Below, in pieces: positions 10,765 to 22,312 of a stretch of DNA of 49,801 bases. The DNA comes from Entamoeba invadens IP1 (taxonomy: Eukaryota; Evosea; Mastigamoebida; Endamoebidae), in assembly GCF_000330505.1 (NCBI RefSeq), contig NW_004191695.1:16550-66350 (forward strand). The letters run 5' to 3'. The notes below the pieces were generated by a model, which was given only the letters and a program-made list of their open reading frames with translations, was not told the origin of the DNA and made no database searches. The position numbers were made by a program, and so were the translations under genes. Every line of letters starts with the position of its first letter. Positions within the stretch are counted from its first letter, which is position 1.

Positions 10765-13556
10765 ATTTATTTCACTTAATATTTTTTATAATTGAAAACT
10801 GTTTATAAATATCAATTTTTATAGTTTCAGTTTTTAATTTAAACTTAATATAAAAAAATAAAAATAAAAATAAACAATTGATGATATATAATGTTATAGT
10901 TTTTGTTAATATATTTAATACATAAATAAATTAAAATAATTAAATATTCAAGATATATTATAATATAATATATTTTTGTAAGTAAAATAATTATAAATAA
11001 AAACTTGCTATTGTGTTTATCAAAAATATTTAAATAAACTTTTGTTGAAACTGAAATAAAAAAATACATTCTTGTGTGAGTTTATAATAATAAGAGATAA
11101 TATAAATATCATATGAAAAAATAATAGATAGTTCATTCTTGTTGACATTTGACATAATCTGATTTATTTGTAATACAGTGTATTCAAGTTAAGCTACTAC
11201 AAGTAAATAATTCGTGTATATACAACAATAAAATCAAAATTTTCACTTGCAAGAAATGATCGTTAGAGTTCTGAATACAATGAACAATACAATAGCGATA
11301 TTTATTGGTGTTATATAAACAACATGTTTTTGTTTGTATTAATTAGTTGTAACTAGACAACAAATAATGTAAGCACGTTTGTTTTTATAATTGTTTTCAG
11401 AATCATCAAATTGTCAAAAACAGCAAGTACATTTGGATTTGACAAATACAAAAATACAAACTTAACACAAATTAAGTTTCATCTGCTGCAACAACACGTT
11501 TTAAATTTGATTGTTTGTACAAAGTAAACGACATAAATAAATTTAGCAATGGATAGCAACAACTCCATTTTAGTAAAACTAATATTGATCAATTAAAAGT
11601 GATTGACAAATTGTTAAAATAAATATCAAAACAAGATACATTTAAATAATACATTCAAAAAACTGTTTAACAATGATCTTATTATTTCAGTTGTTTTCAA
11701 TAATATTATAACAATAAGAATGACGTGGATTTTGTAAATATTAAACCTCTAACACACTTTTGTTGTATTATTCAATTGTGGATATATACTTTTGTTTATA
11801 TAAAACAATTCATAAAAATTAAAATTGATACTTTCAAAATAAACAAAAATACATTTTATATTTGAGAACTTTATCAAACTTAACTCGAAAACCCAAATTA
11901 AATTTAATCAATAATCAACAGAAATAAATTGTGCGATTTAATATTTGTATTATTGTTTTTTGAGCATGTTCTTTATGTTTCAGAAAAATATTGCTTTAAG
12001 TTTATTACAGGTATAAACTTTATACCTTTATAAAAATTTATTGCAATGCTTTAATAAATTATTAACACTTAACTGATAGCAGTTATTAACAAAATATTTG
12101 TATATTGTTGTATACATATAACAAAGAAGTAATTTAAATATTTAATGAAATTAAACCACAAAGTGATCAATATACACAAAAATACCAATTTATACATACA
12201 TACAATGTATTTTTTTCCAATACCAAAGTTAACATACTAAGTTGTGGATTTAATATTATCTTTGAATACACAATGAACAGTAATGTTTGATGCTATGGTT
12301 TTTATATGTATATTTTAAATTAAAATTGATTTTCTTTTTGTAAATATCGATCTATATTAAAAATGATTATATAAATTATATAATATAATCGATACGTTTT
12401 TTATTATAAAACAATTTGAATACACGTATTTTATTAGCCACATTATACCACAACCATTTCCTATCTTCTAATTTCCCGTTTCATTGACATGTTACTGTGT
12501 CTTGTTTTAGATTTAACATTTTTCATAAAAATGTAACTTTAAATATGAAATAAACATTGAATTTATTGGCCAGTTTTTGTCCTGCCTGTTGAGTTCTGAC
12601 TCTGCCACATACTTAACCACATGTTTATATTTACATTTACAAATAAATAGTCATTTTCAACAACCAAAAACACAAAAAAATATTTAATATTTTATGGTTC
12701 GATTATGGTTTGTTTTCATTAAAAACTCTATTTTCAAGTAATAGTGATTCACGTTAAAATATTCTTTTTCGAATCAGCTTGTCTACATAGTTGGTTAAAT
12801 ATGTGAAATCACATCGGGCGACAACAACGAAATGATGAAGTGTCAAGTGTCATATAACAAGGTAATTTTAATGAAAATACCATTACGATTTATTTTATGA
12901 TTAAGAAATCATGGGACTGGTAAATATGAAAACAATTTCTTGCTGCAAAAGCTCCACATTATAAGTGTCGACAATGTGATATAAAAATACAGGAAGTAAT
13001 CAAAAGTAACTTAAAATGTCCACAACGTAATAGCATGCGTCGATTTGAGCATGCCCGATAAAAATTGATTGTATGGCTGGTATTTTTATTTCTGGAAATA
13101 GTATTTTATTTTTATTTGTATAAACCGAATTCAATTTTAATACAATGTTTTTACCTTTTCTGTTTTTCTGTTAAAAAGCCATTAAACTATTAATGGCTTT
13201 ATTAAACAAATCGGGTCTTGTGTTTTTTTGATTTTTTGCATTTGTTTAATTAAATATTTCGGGAATTTTAATTTATTAATTACTATTGAATTATTACTTT
13301 TTTCTGTACTATATTTGATTGTTATTATATGGTTAATTTTTAAGTTTTAATATTATCATAATACTTATAAAATAATAAATATAATATAATACATTTTTAC
13401 ATAAAAAATAAAATATATTTTTAGATGGGGAATATAATATGGTATATTAATAATTAAAAATACAATTGTTAATAACTTCTGTACGGCTACGCCACGTATT
13501 TCCCTCCTTATGTTTTTTATTTTGCCAAACAACAAAAAAATGTCTAACTTTGTATA
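10765..13556. other. Long AT-rich non-coding region
   Basis: About 2.8 kb of AT-rich sequence without a credible gene. Open frames here (for example 10845-11069 on the minus strand) are low-complexity Ile/Tyr/Lys/Phe translations of AT runs. The left part may hold the 3' end of the hAT element, but no terminus is recognisable. Confidence 0.55.
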
Positions 13557-13558
13557 TA

Positions 13559-14397
13559 CAGTCAAAGTCGCTTATTTGTGGGGTTTCTTGCATAAAAAGC
13601 TGTCTATTTGTAGGTTTTGCTAAGAATTTGGAAGAATATTCTTTGATTTATTTTAATCATCAAAAAATAATAAAAATAACCATAATTATAGTTTTTAGTC
13701 TTTTACTAAAGTCTATTGTAAATTGTTGTTTGCGTGACAAAATAAATACACAAGATAAGCCTTGAAAAAAAGGAATTAGAAAAAAGTTGGGAAACCAAAT
13801 AAAATTAAATAATAGTGTTTTTGGAGATTTTTCAACAGTTTCCCATAATATTACAATTTTAATGGTCCAAATTTTTATTATTATCGTTTTTAGACTGATA
13901 ATATAATTACAGATACGAGTCTAAAGTTTCGACGAATAATAAGGTTTCATTTTATTATTTGAATACTATTTGAATAATAATGAACATGGTTCTTAATTAT
14001 TTTCAAAAAATTGTCCAAATATAACTCTAATAAATAATTTATACAATGGTATCATAATTATTAATTATTAGTCGAAACCTAAGTACCACATTTGTATTAT
14101 CAATCAAAAAATATTATTAATTATAGTATTTTTTTAATAAAATATAAAAACAATTATTAAATATTGAAACCATTTTAACAAAAACTTAAAATAATTAGAT
14201 TAAATAAGTTAAAAAATACAAAAGAAGTCTTATTCCATATTAGATTTTGTTTCTTATGCACTCAAAAATATAGTTAATTTTAATTGATTTCAATTAATTA
14301 TTCAGTTTCGAGAAGATACAACCTATTTGTATGTTTTGATTTTGATTGGTCAGTTAACCCACAAATACGAAAACCTACAAATAAGCGACTTTGACTG
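13559..14397. mobile_element. Non-autonomous TA-flanked element, 839 bp
   Basis: The left end reads CAGTCAAAGTCGCTTATTTG at 13559. The right end, read inward from 14397, gives the same 20 bases, with further similarity (TGGG versus TAGG) inward. Both ends are flanked by TA (13557-13558 and 14398-14399). Subterminal motifs ATTTGTAGG and ATTTGTGGG recur in both ends. There is no transposase; the only notable frame (13466-13765) runs across the left boundary and is not gene-like. This is a Tc1/mariner-pogo-type miniature or internally deleted element that needs a transposase from elsewhere. An inner inverted motif around TTTCGAC (near 13925 and 14067) suggests a nested older repeat. Confidence 0.8.
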
Positions 14398-14399
14398 TA

Positions 14400-15201
14400 T
14401 TCATATATATCTCAAATGTTATTAATATTTATTTATAACGAAATTTAAAATAACAAAATTTAAATTATACTCGATAATTTCATTTTGTATTCAATTCCAT
14501 TTTATTTTTATTAAATTTCACTTTTATTGTTGTTAATTACATTAAATTTGGATTTCATATACAATTATTTTCAAACTATTTTATTTTTTATATCTTACAA
14601 CACTCAACATAAAACTCGTATTTTGATTCTCTCACTACGCTATTAATTAATTAAAATTGAAACTTTTTTCTAATATTAATTTTCAATAATTTAATAACAA
14701 CAGTTTGAATATTTCGTTATTTTCTCTGTTGCTACGTTTATGTTTTGAAAAAACAGCATTAAAAATAAAAACGGTAACTTTTTAGTGTGTAAACATAGAA
14801 ATATTAAACTATAACTTTAAAGATAAATTGTAATTAAGAGAATATCACATTTTACAACAATTTTGCGTTCTAGTTGCATATATATACGTGCAAATAAAAT
14901 ATTAGAATCAATTATCTTCTATTCTAAGTAATAATTGTTTTTTAGAAACAATCTTTTCTCAGGCAATTTTGTTTATCCTTTATTTTTGTAATTGGCTGAA
15001 ACATGTTATGTGAAGTTGATATACAAACAATACATTTAAAATTTGATTACAAGTATAATACAGTAAAAGAGTTTTTATTGAATATACATTTTATGAGTAA
15101 ACTGAAATTAAATATTCAACAATTTTTTGACTTGAAATCAAATTTTTGAACCTCCCAAGATTATATTGGTCAACAACTGCACAGATTGAGAGAAAATGTG
15201 G
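14400..15201. other. AT-rich intergenic region, 3' flank of Trm10
   Basis: No gene, RNA or repeat unit is recognised. It includes the region just downstream of the minus-strand Trm10 gene, where its 3' end and poly(A) signal must lie. Confidence 0.5.
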
Positions 15202-16071
15202 TTAAATAGACAAATCGTCATCCTTATTTTCCTTATCCTCACTTTGCTTTTTTGTTTCTTGTTTTCTTTGTGGCATGACTTTCTCCAACGCTGTTTTCCA
15301 ATTTTTACATTGACAGAACTCTCCAAGTATTTCAAAAACTTGATTCACTGTAAGAACCTTTCTTCCAAGACACACAACGTTTTCGCTTATTGGTAGTCGT
15401 GCAGTTTTAATCCCAAGTTTCTCGGCTTTCTCGTTGCACAGCCCTTTAAACTTATTATGGTCGACAATACCTCCAATAACGTAATAAGTATCCTCGTCGA
15501 TACTTTCAAGGACATTTTTACTTTCTGCGGTGAGGTAAATACAATTGACGATATCTTTCACCGTATCAATTTTTTCATCCTCAAAAGTGACGCCCTTCCA
15601 ATTCTGTCCATTCACCTTTGTAACGCTCTCCTTTATTCTTCCGTCGACTCCTAAACACCGTATTCGGAGAGGCTTGGTGTACTTCCGATTTTGTCCATAG
15701 AGCATCTGGATTTGGTTGAAGAAAGACTTCTCTTCTCGTTCGTTCATCTTGTCGCCAAAGTCACAGTCAATGATAAGGTTTCCCCCAAAGACGGTATTTT
15801 CATCGATTTTTGTTCGTTTAGGGAGTTCTTCCCCGTTTTCCTTCCTTTTTTTTCGCTCCTCTTTAGCTCGTTCTTTCCGCTTTTTTCGCACTTCACATCG
15901 GGTCTCTTTCCACATTTTATCTTTGTACTCCTTTTTCTCAAGTTTTCTTTGTTGTCTTTTACTCATTTTTTCTTCGGATTTCTCAACTGGTTCACTTTTT
16001 GTACCTTTATCGTCAACTTCAGTTGCAACGGTTTGATGAGTTTCAATCTCTTTCCACTTCTCCTCACTCAT
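15202..16071 (-). CDS. TRM10: Trm10-family tRNA (guanine/adenine-9 N1) methyltransferase
   Basis: The 289-residue protein has a long basic, Lys/Arg-rich N-terminal third (about residues 33-90) followed by a SPOUT-fold methyltransferase domain (about 95-265). Family signatures are clear: NLIIDCDFGDKM near 98, YVIGGIVDHNKFKGLC at 197-212 with the Asp (D204) matching the catalytic Asp of yeast Trm10, a GIKTARLPI strand at 220-228, and TVNQVFEILGEF near 241-252, which belongs to the SAM-binding knot. Trm10 enzymes methylate N1 of purine 9 in tRNA using S-adenosylmethionine; cytosolic eukaryotic Trm10 is G9-specific, which is the likely activity here. Length, start (ATG at 16069-16071) and stop are consistent with an intact single-exon gene. 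It is divergently transcribed from the LRR gene at 16444 with about 370 bp between them. Confidence 0.93.
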   Translation of the reverse strand: MSEEKWKEIETHQTVATEVDDKGTKSEPVEKSEEKMSKRQQRKLEKKEYKDKMWKETRCEVRKKRKERAKEERKKRKENGEELPKRTKIDENTVFGGNLIIDCDFGDKMNEREEKSFFNQIQMLYGQNRKYTKPLRIRCLGVDGRIKESVTKVNGQNWKGVTFEDEKIDTVKDIVNCIYLTAESKNVLESIDEDTYYVIGGIVDHNKFKGLCNEKAEKLGIKTARLPISENVVCLGRKVLTVNQVFEILGEFCQCKNWKTALEKVMPQRKQETKKQSEDKENKDDDLSI

Positions 16072-16443
16072 TTATTATACTGATGAAATACAATTATAAT
16101 GAGTTTATTTTTTAAACCCTTTTCATTCAAGTAATTACTCTGTATTATATTTCATTATACATTTTATTAATATTAATTAATACTTTTTTTGACATTTATT
16201 TATATTTATAAGTATGTATACTATATAATTATAATTACTATATAATTATAATTATATGATTATATAGTATGGATGCTTTTTTTAATACATTATAGTTCAA
16301 TAATATAATTTACTAACTATAATCCAATTATTAAAAATTAAACAAAACTCTTATTAAGTAATATTATTATTTATATAGTATTATTAGTATTATGTTTTAA
16401 AGTATTTTGTCAACAATCTTTAAAGTTTAAACATCACAGTCAA
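16072..16443. promoter_or_regulatory. Divergent intergenic region with tandem/inverted AT repeat
   Basis: This must contain the promoters of the minus-strand Trm10 gene and the plus-strand LRR gene. A 17-bp unit beginning CTATATAATTATAATTA is tandemly duplicated at 16221-16254 and followed by an inverted copy-like segment (TATGATTATATAGTA), giving a strongly palindromic AT stretch. No individual promoter element can be assigned with confidence. Confidence 0.4.
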
Positions 16444-18066
16444 ATGGTTTTCCTCGAATCATTCTTTTTAAAAAATGTCATCCTATATCTCGAGTCTTTA
16501 GATGACGTTTTAAATTTCATGTTAATAAATCGAACGTGCTGTCAATCAGTCCAAACGCTCTATATAACTCCATACAGAATAACACAAACGAATAACATTT
16601 TAGATGTGATGGATTACTTTCCAAGTCTTGAGACGATGTATCTGCACACCCCCAAAACCGCAATTTTGAGATCTGTTGGGAAAGAAGTTCCCAATTTTGA
16701 GATCTGGGTTCCAAAGCCGTATAGCTCCTTTTCTAACCTTTTTGAAACGAAATGGCTTCCGCCGAAGATAAAGAAGTTGCGAGTGTCGTATCCGGACTTT
16801 CTGAGTGTTGCGAAGAACTTTTCTGTCTATCACAACCTCAAAGAACTTTCACTTGATTTGTTTAATATTCAGTCGCGGGACTTACAAATATGTGGCGCAT
16901 TGTTAAGTCTTCAAACCCTACGAAGAGTCGTTCTGTATATTCCATTAAGTGCATTGGACCACTTTTTAAGTCTTAATTGTGTCGCACGAAAAGAAGTGAA
17001 CTTTGTGTTTGTTGTTCTGAAGCAATTTTGTCAGATTAAAACGACTCCGAACGAGACGGACTTTCATCCACAAAACTTCAAAAAAAATTGTGAAAACGTC
17101 AAAGTGTTCTTCCAATTTCTGTCAGAAGAAACAGTCGACTTTGATTTCCTCCCAATCACAGAAAGCCAACAGTTTTATATTGAAGGCGAAAATACAGGAC
17201 TTTTTGTTTGTAGTGAAATGGCAAATCAAGTCGATTTGATTCAAAGACGAATTGATGAAGGATTGTTCACTCGAGTTGTTTTGTACCAAACAAAGGAGAG
17301 GTATACACTGGCCGTGATGAAGAAACAGATACTAAAAAGAGTCACTGCAGATTTATCGAGTATAATTAATGTGAAGACTTTTGTTGTGACTCACGTGAAG
17401 GTGAGAAATTTCATCTTCCCAAAATGTGTTGAACATGTGTCTATCAGTGATGTGACCGGCTCCTTTACAATTGAGAGTAAAAAGGTGAAGACTTTTAAGT
17501 TGTGTTGTAGTCGAGTGGATGTCTTTAATTTGTGTGTTGACAACATTAGAACTCTTGATATTGAAGGCGGGGAGGTTGTTATACTTCACAGAAATAACAT
17601 TTTCAATAACACTTTTGTCGTCGATCTGGAAAAAACTGAATATTTCCGTTTCGAGGTCGGAAAGGGTCTACCTAAAGTACTCACATTTGTGATTGAGAAT
17701 GACGGAAAGAGAATGAGTGAGGTGAAAGCAAGGAGTTTAAAATTTGTGAAAGAGGAAGGACGACTTAATGTGGGTGGTCCTGTTGGTGATATCAATTTAG
17801 AACACATCAATTTATCTGTTTTAAATATTACTGGTGTGGTGGAAATAAAAAATAATGAAGAAGAAATTAATAATATTAGAATTGGAACTATTGGAAAGGC
17901 AAGTTTTTTTAAAGGAGAGTTTAATACATTACAATTGAAGCAGGTCAGAGAACTTAACCTTCATAACTGTACTATTCAGAAACTAAAAGTTGATACAGTG
18001 AACAAATTAAAAGAAGAAAAAACAGTTGTTAAAGAAAAACTAATAAAAAATTGGAAACAAAAGTAA
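16444..18066 (+). CDS. Leucine-rich-repeat-like Entamoeba family protein with F-box-like N-terminus
   Basis: A 540-residue single-exon gene starting at the ATG at 16444. The first about 50 residues (LESFFLKNVILYLESLDDVL, followed by a short helix and ITPYRITQTN) resemble the F-box-like N-terminal motif seen on many Entamoeba LRR proteins. The rest is a long series of irregular Leu/Ile/Val-rich strands (such as LKELSLDLFNI, LRRVVLYIPL, FVVDLEKTEYF) that reads as a degenerate LRR or beta-solenoid scaffold. It ends with a Lys/Glu-rich tail. No signal peptide or membrane segment is visible, so a cytosolic scaffold is likely. Family membership is from remembered pattern, not alignment. The precise function is unknown. 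Confidence 0.75.
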   Translation: MVFLESFFLKNVILYLESLDDVLNFMLINRTCCQSVQTLYITPYRITQTNNILDVMDYFPSLETMYLHTPKTAILRSVGKEVPNFEIWVPKPYSSFSNLFETKWLPPKIKKLRVSYPDFLSVAKNFSVYHNLKELSLDLFNIQSRDLQICGALLSLQTLRRVVLYIPLSALDHFLSLNCVARKEVNFVFVVLKQFCQIKTTPNETDFHPQNFKKNCENVKVFFQFLSEETVDFDFLPITESQQFYIEGENTGLFVCSEMANQVDLIQRRIDEGLFTRVVLYQTKERYTLAVMKKQILKRVTADLSSIINVKTFVVTHVKVRNFIFPKCVEHVSISDVTGSFTIESKKVKTFKLCCSRVDVFNLCVDNIRTLDIEGGEVVILHRNNIFNNTFVVDLEKTEYFRFEVGKGLPKVLTFVIENDGKRMSEVKARSLKFVKEEGRLNVGGPVGDINLEHINLSVLNITGVVEIKNNEEEINNIRIGTIGKASFFKGEFNTLQLKQVRELNLHNCTIQKLKVDTVNKLKEEKTVVKEKLIKNWKQK

Positions 18067-19850
18067 ACTAATTAGTAGTAATAACTCTTATTAATACAAT
18101 TATTGATTTTTTTATAGTAAAAAATTGGTTTGAAAAGTTGTATCTTTTTTAAATAAATACTATAAAATTAATAATCATTAATTTAATTATCATAAATAAA
18201 TTTTAATAATTACAATTATAACATTAATATAATAAAATCAATTAATTGGTTTAAACCCCATAATACAATTTGAATGAAATGTTTGATATTAAGAGTATAA
18301 TGAAATTAATAATTAATACAAATTCATGACTTTTGTTTCCAGAAACCAAAAGTAGACAATTTGATAACAATTTCTTTGGTATAAAACTTCTATGTAATAC
18401 ATTGAAGATAATATATCAACGGATATTATTAAATAATAATATTTTTTATATATGTTTTTATTTAAATTATAATAATTAAAGTTATTTAATAATTCGTTTA
18501 TATTATGATTAATTATTGAAATTTACGTCGTTTCAATAACTATGAACACAATGTTAGCACTCTAATTTTAGTTTTTTTAATTATAATATCTTTTATATAT
18601 GAAAGTAAATTTTGTTATATTTTAATAAATATCATATTGTAACAGTTTATTCAACATGTGTTATTTAACAATAAGTTTATTCTTAACAAATTTAAAACAA
18701 ACTTTGGTGATATTTATAATAATATTAGTTTGAACTTTAATAAAACATTTGTAATATTTAATTGATAAGTGTTTTCAATATTTGAATCAGTCGTTTGAAA
18801 ATTCAACACCAATAAACAATTTTTATATTTAAAACGTTTTTAATCAAACTTAAATACCTTTTTCAAAAATATATACATATTTTAAATAAAGTTATTAATA
18901 ATTTGAATTTAAACGTGTTTTAATTTATAATAACAATACTTTTATTTTATCATTGTATTTCAAAATATACCTTTTCTTTCATGTTATTGTTTAAAATATA
19001 TGATAATGATACTAAAATCGAAATGAATATCATCATTTAACTTTTTAAACAAAAACAAATAATAATATAATTTTGATACATTGTTTTTAGCGTTGATATA
19101 TCATTCATTCCAATTAAGTTCATCATTTCAAAAAGTTTCCTTTATTTAAATTCAATCACCACAGTCAATTTTTATTTGTTATATGATATTTTAATGACAA
19201 AAAAATGAATTCAAAAAAAACATTTTATAACTCCATCCCAGTTGTTTCGTATTTTTAACGCAATTTATTATATGCCTGTTGTTTACATAAAATAAAGGTT
19301 ATTATTTTGCCACTTAATTGCGTTTATAGACAAACACTATTAAAAATTTGTAAATGAACCTTATTGTTTTATTTAATATTAAATTAAATAATTGCCGAAG
19401 CCCATTCAATTGTTATTATTACCTAAATAAAAAACGACAATTGAAATATTCTTACTAAATTTCAACGCGTTCTCTTAATTTTTCAAGACATTTAACATAT
19501 CACAAGTTTAACAATTTGATCAATCTATTTTTCTAGTTATTTTAATATGCAAAAGTCGAATTATTAAACTTCAAAAAATATTTACTCAAATAATTGTTTT
19601 TTTAAAAAAAACAGTAAAAACCACTCAAAGATTTTGTAGCAATAAAATTCGCAAATCATTTTGTATTCTTTTCTAAAAAGAGAAAAAAATTTCACATCCC
19701 AAAAAGGTCTTTCCATTGCAAAAGTGATTTAAAAATTTGATTTTTCTATTTTCTTTTCTATTTCCAACACACTTTTGGGTTCGATACTGAAAGAAAAAAA
19801 TTCGTAAAACTCTAATTATCGCGACAGCGAAAAGCAGATATTTTTATCTC
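18067..19850. other. AT-rich intergenic region of 1.8 kb
   Basis: Nothing gene-like is seen on either strand. The last about 50 bases upstream of 19851 (containing GCGACAGCGAAAAGCAGATA) are less AT-biased and probably contain the core promoter of the TLDc gene. Confidence 0.5.
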
Positions 19851-21590
19851 ATGTCGCAAACGGCGTATGACTTTATACTTTCAAATTGCCCAGACGTAAA
19901 CTCGGCGTTTAATTTAGTTCAAAAAGCAGTCACGGAACACGTGAAAACGTCTCATTTAGTGCTTCCCACAAACATCGATGCCTTAGACATTGATACGGCC
20001 ATCTTGAAACTACACGAGTGTGTCACCACGGAGGAAGTGAGTGAAGAGAACTGTCTTTCTGTATCTCGACAGATCAAGAAGACATTAGCGCTCCTCAGCG
20101 ATATGACAGATCTTTTAAATGCAGCACAGAAATTATGTGAAAAAGATGGAGAGGACATCGTCGTGTTCCGCAACATCGTTTTGCAAGAGATCATCACCCG
20201 AGAAAAACGACGAAGCGACGAAGAACTGAAAATGAACACATTCCGGAAAGCGCAGATCCGCGACGAGTTCGAGTCGAAAAAGGACAGACTGACATTGCTT
20301 CGCAAGAAATCGATCTTCGTCGAGAACGAGACGCAAGAACATCATGAAAATACTCAAACAGAGAATATCTCCGAACAACGACGGGAGATGAGTAAACCCT
20401 TTCAAGTTGAGATTATCAAAACAAGTAAAAATGAACGAACAACTCAATTAGAGAAGAAGCAAAAACAGGAGAACGATGAGAAAGATACAGATGACATCGA
20501 GTGCTCTTCGGTGTCTGACGCTGTACCTCACATCAAAGAAAGACAATTCGAGATCACTCAACTCATCAAAGAAAACGACACAACGGAGATTTTCAACCAA
20601 AACGACAAGAACAAAGAGATGGAAGACATTAGAAAAAACACTGAAAAAAAATTTGACCAAAAAATTAACAAAAATTCCTACAAAAACGAAACAAAAGCGA
20701 AAAAGGAAGACGACTCAAGTGAGATTATCACTGTAATACTCCAAAACGAAAGTGATCAATCAGAAAAAGAAGAAAAATCGGAAAAAGAAGACGAAGAAGA
20801 AAAAGAAGAAGACGTGTCACAATCTCCCGACAGAACGACGAGAAAGCCATGTATGAAATCCCCGAAGATTCCACTTCTTGTTATCAAAGGCCAACAACCG
20901 GGGAGTGGGCACAAGGCGGTCAAAGTATATAAGAAGACGTTTTACCCGAAAATCTCATCTAAAAATCTCCGGAATTACAAGAAGCCCGAGATCCCCGATA
21001 AGGATGAGTTCCCGGCGAAGGGTGAGATTGTTCCGGACCTTCAACCAGAAGTGAAGAACAGTGAAATTCCAATAATGACTGACGCCGAGTCTTCTCAAAT
21101 TGAAGAGTGGAGTGGGAAGAGAGTTACTGAGTGTGTGTTTGATGTTTGGCGAGACAAGTCGAAGTATTGTAGTAAGAAGTTAGTGAGCCGGATAGGGGAG
21201 TGCGACGAATTTGTTGTTGTGATGTCCGGAGAGGGTAGTTTGTTTGGTGTTGTGATGCACGAGAAGGTAGATAGAGATGGACAGTACTTTGAAGATAAGA
21301 AGTGCTTCTTGTTCTGTCTTCGTGAGAATGGAAATGTAAGAACACGGAAGTACAATATCAAAGAAAAAATGAGTAATGTAGCGTTTAGTATCGGAAAGGT
21401 CTCCGGGAGAAACTTCTTCGAGATGGGAGACGGAGATGTAAAGATGTGGAGAGGAAGAGATGATAGCAAAATGCTTTGTAAATGTAAACAAAACGCTTTT
21501 AAATATCAAGAAGTGGGTGAGACAGTATCCGGAAAGGAAGAAAATGAAGAACTCGTTGTCGAGCGCTTTGCTGTGTTTAAATTGGAGTGA
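19851..21590 (+). CDS. TLDc-domain protein with long charged coiled-coil region
   Basis: A 579-residue intact single-exon gene. The N-terminal about 160 residues are helical (coiled-coil-like, with REKRRSDEELKMNTFRKAQ). A central region (about 165-345) is extremely Glu/Lys/Asp-rich and probably disordered. The C-terminal about 165 residues begin IEEWSGKRVTECVFD and continue with a beta-rich pattern (EFVVVMSGEGSLFGVVMHEK, CFLFCLRENG, FFEMGDGDVKMW, ending ERFAVFKLE). This matches the Entamoeba type of TLDc domain, where the domain start corresponds to a surface-patch IFDS-like strand. TLDc proteins elsewhere bind V-ATPase or act in stress responses. In Entamoeba the role is not established. A second TLDc gene lies at 34906. 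Confidence 0.8.
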   Translation: MSQTAYDFILSNCPDVNSAFNLVQKAVTEHVKTSHLVLPTNIDALDIDTAILKLHECVTTEEVSEENCLSVSRQIKKTLALLSDMTDLLNAAQKLCEKDGEDIVVFRNIVLQEIITREKRRSDEELKMNTFRKAQIRDEFESKKDRLTLLRKKSIFVENETQEHHENTQTENISEQRREMSKPFQVEIIKTSKNERTTQLEKKQKQENDEKDTDDIECSSVSDAVPHIKERQFEITQLIKENDTTEIFNQNDKNKEMEDIRKNTEKKFDQKINKNSYKNETKAKKEDDSSEIITVILQNESDQSEKEEKSEKEDEEEKEEDVSQSPDRTTRKPCMKSPKIPLLVIKGQQPGSGHKAVKVYKKTFYPKISSKNLRNYKKPEIPDKDEFPAKGEIVPDLQPEVKNSEIPIMTDAESSQIEEWSGKRVTECVFDVWRDKSKYCSKKLVSRIGECDEFVVVMSGEGSLFGVVMHEKVDRDGQYFEDKKCFLFCLRENGNVRTRKYNIKEKMSNVAFSIGKVSGRNFFEMGDGDVKMWRGRDDSKMLCKCKQNAFKYQEVGETVSGKEENEELVVERFAVFKLE

Positions 21591-22312
21591 CAGTGATGGC
21601 TTGTTCTTTATAAATTGTCATTTATAATTGAAATTGAAAATGTTAATGTCGGTGTTTAACTATAAAAGATGTTTGTTTAATTGTTTATTATAATATAATA
21701 ATATAATAATATAATAATATAATAATATAATAATATAATAATATAATAATATAATAATATAATAATATAATAATATAATAATATAATAATATAATTAAAT
21801 CAAAATATTATTATAACCCAATTAAATAAGAACCTTTCGTTTGAGAAATCGAAATTTATTGAATTATAATAATTAATAAATTATAGATCACTAATAAATT
21901 TTATTGTTTACTTAAAAAAAAGATCTTTTAATTGAGTTGTACACCTCCCAATTAAAACATACTAATACCAAACGATTCTCTATAGACACTACAAATCGGC
22001 TTAAATAAGTGTAAAGTTTTATATAAGTTTATATAGGTTTAACTATATAATAATATTTTGTTAAACCCACTTAATGATTGTATTTGAACTAATATTCTAA
22101 TTAATATAAACTATTTGTTTTTATAATTTGTTTTTAAAATCAAAGAGTTTACCAACAACTATTATAAAATATTATAAAAATAACCAATTTTATAGTACCT
22201 GTAATATTCTATTATTATTATAGTAAAATTTTTTCAAATCAACATTATTAATTATAATGGACGTTTTCACACCGATTTTTTTGTCGAAGGAAATAACTTA
22301 AAAAAAGAGAGA
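21591..22312. other. Intergenic region carrying a microsatellite
   Basis: Between the TLDc and RNB genes. Apart from the microsatellite at 21691-21795, no gene is seen. A 14-codon upstream frame starts with an ATG at 22257 and ends with TAA at 22299-22301, 11 bases before the RNB start codon. Entamoeba 5' UTRs are usually very short, so it may not be in the mRNA. Confidence 0.5.
21691..21795. repeat. 8-bp microsatellite (TAATATAA)n, about 13 copies
   Basis: A near-perfect tandem repeat with period 8 (TAATATAA) runs from about 21691 to 21795. It lies about 100 bp downstream of the TLDc stop codon and is likely to be length-variable. No tRNA gene accompanies it, so it is not one of the tRNA-array STRs known in Entamoeba. 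Confidence 0.9.

Noticed and set aside
10845..11069. Minus-strand 74-codon frame and similar AT-run frames elsewhere
   Set aside because: Translation is almost only Ile, Tyr, Phe, Lys and Asn, as expected from random AT-rich DNA.
15691..16083. Hydrophobic plus-strand frame opposite Trm10
   Set aside because: It is the shadow of the Lys-rich N-terminus of Trm10 on the other strand.
22257..22301. Upstream 14-codon frame before the RNB gene
   Set aside because: Entamoeba 5' leaders are usually shorter than this distance, so it is probably not transcribed; no conservation evidence.
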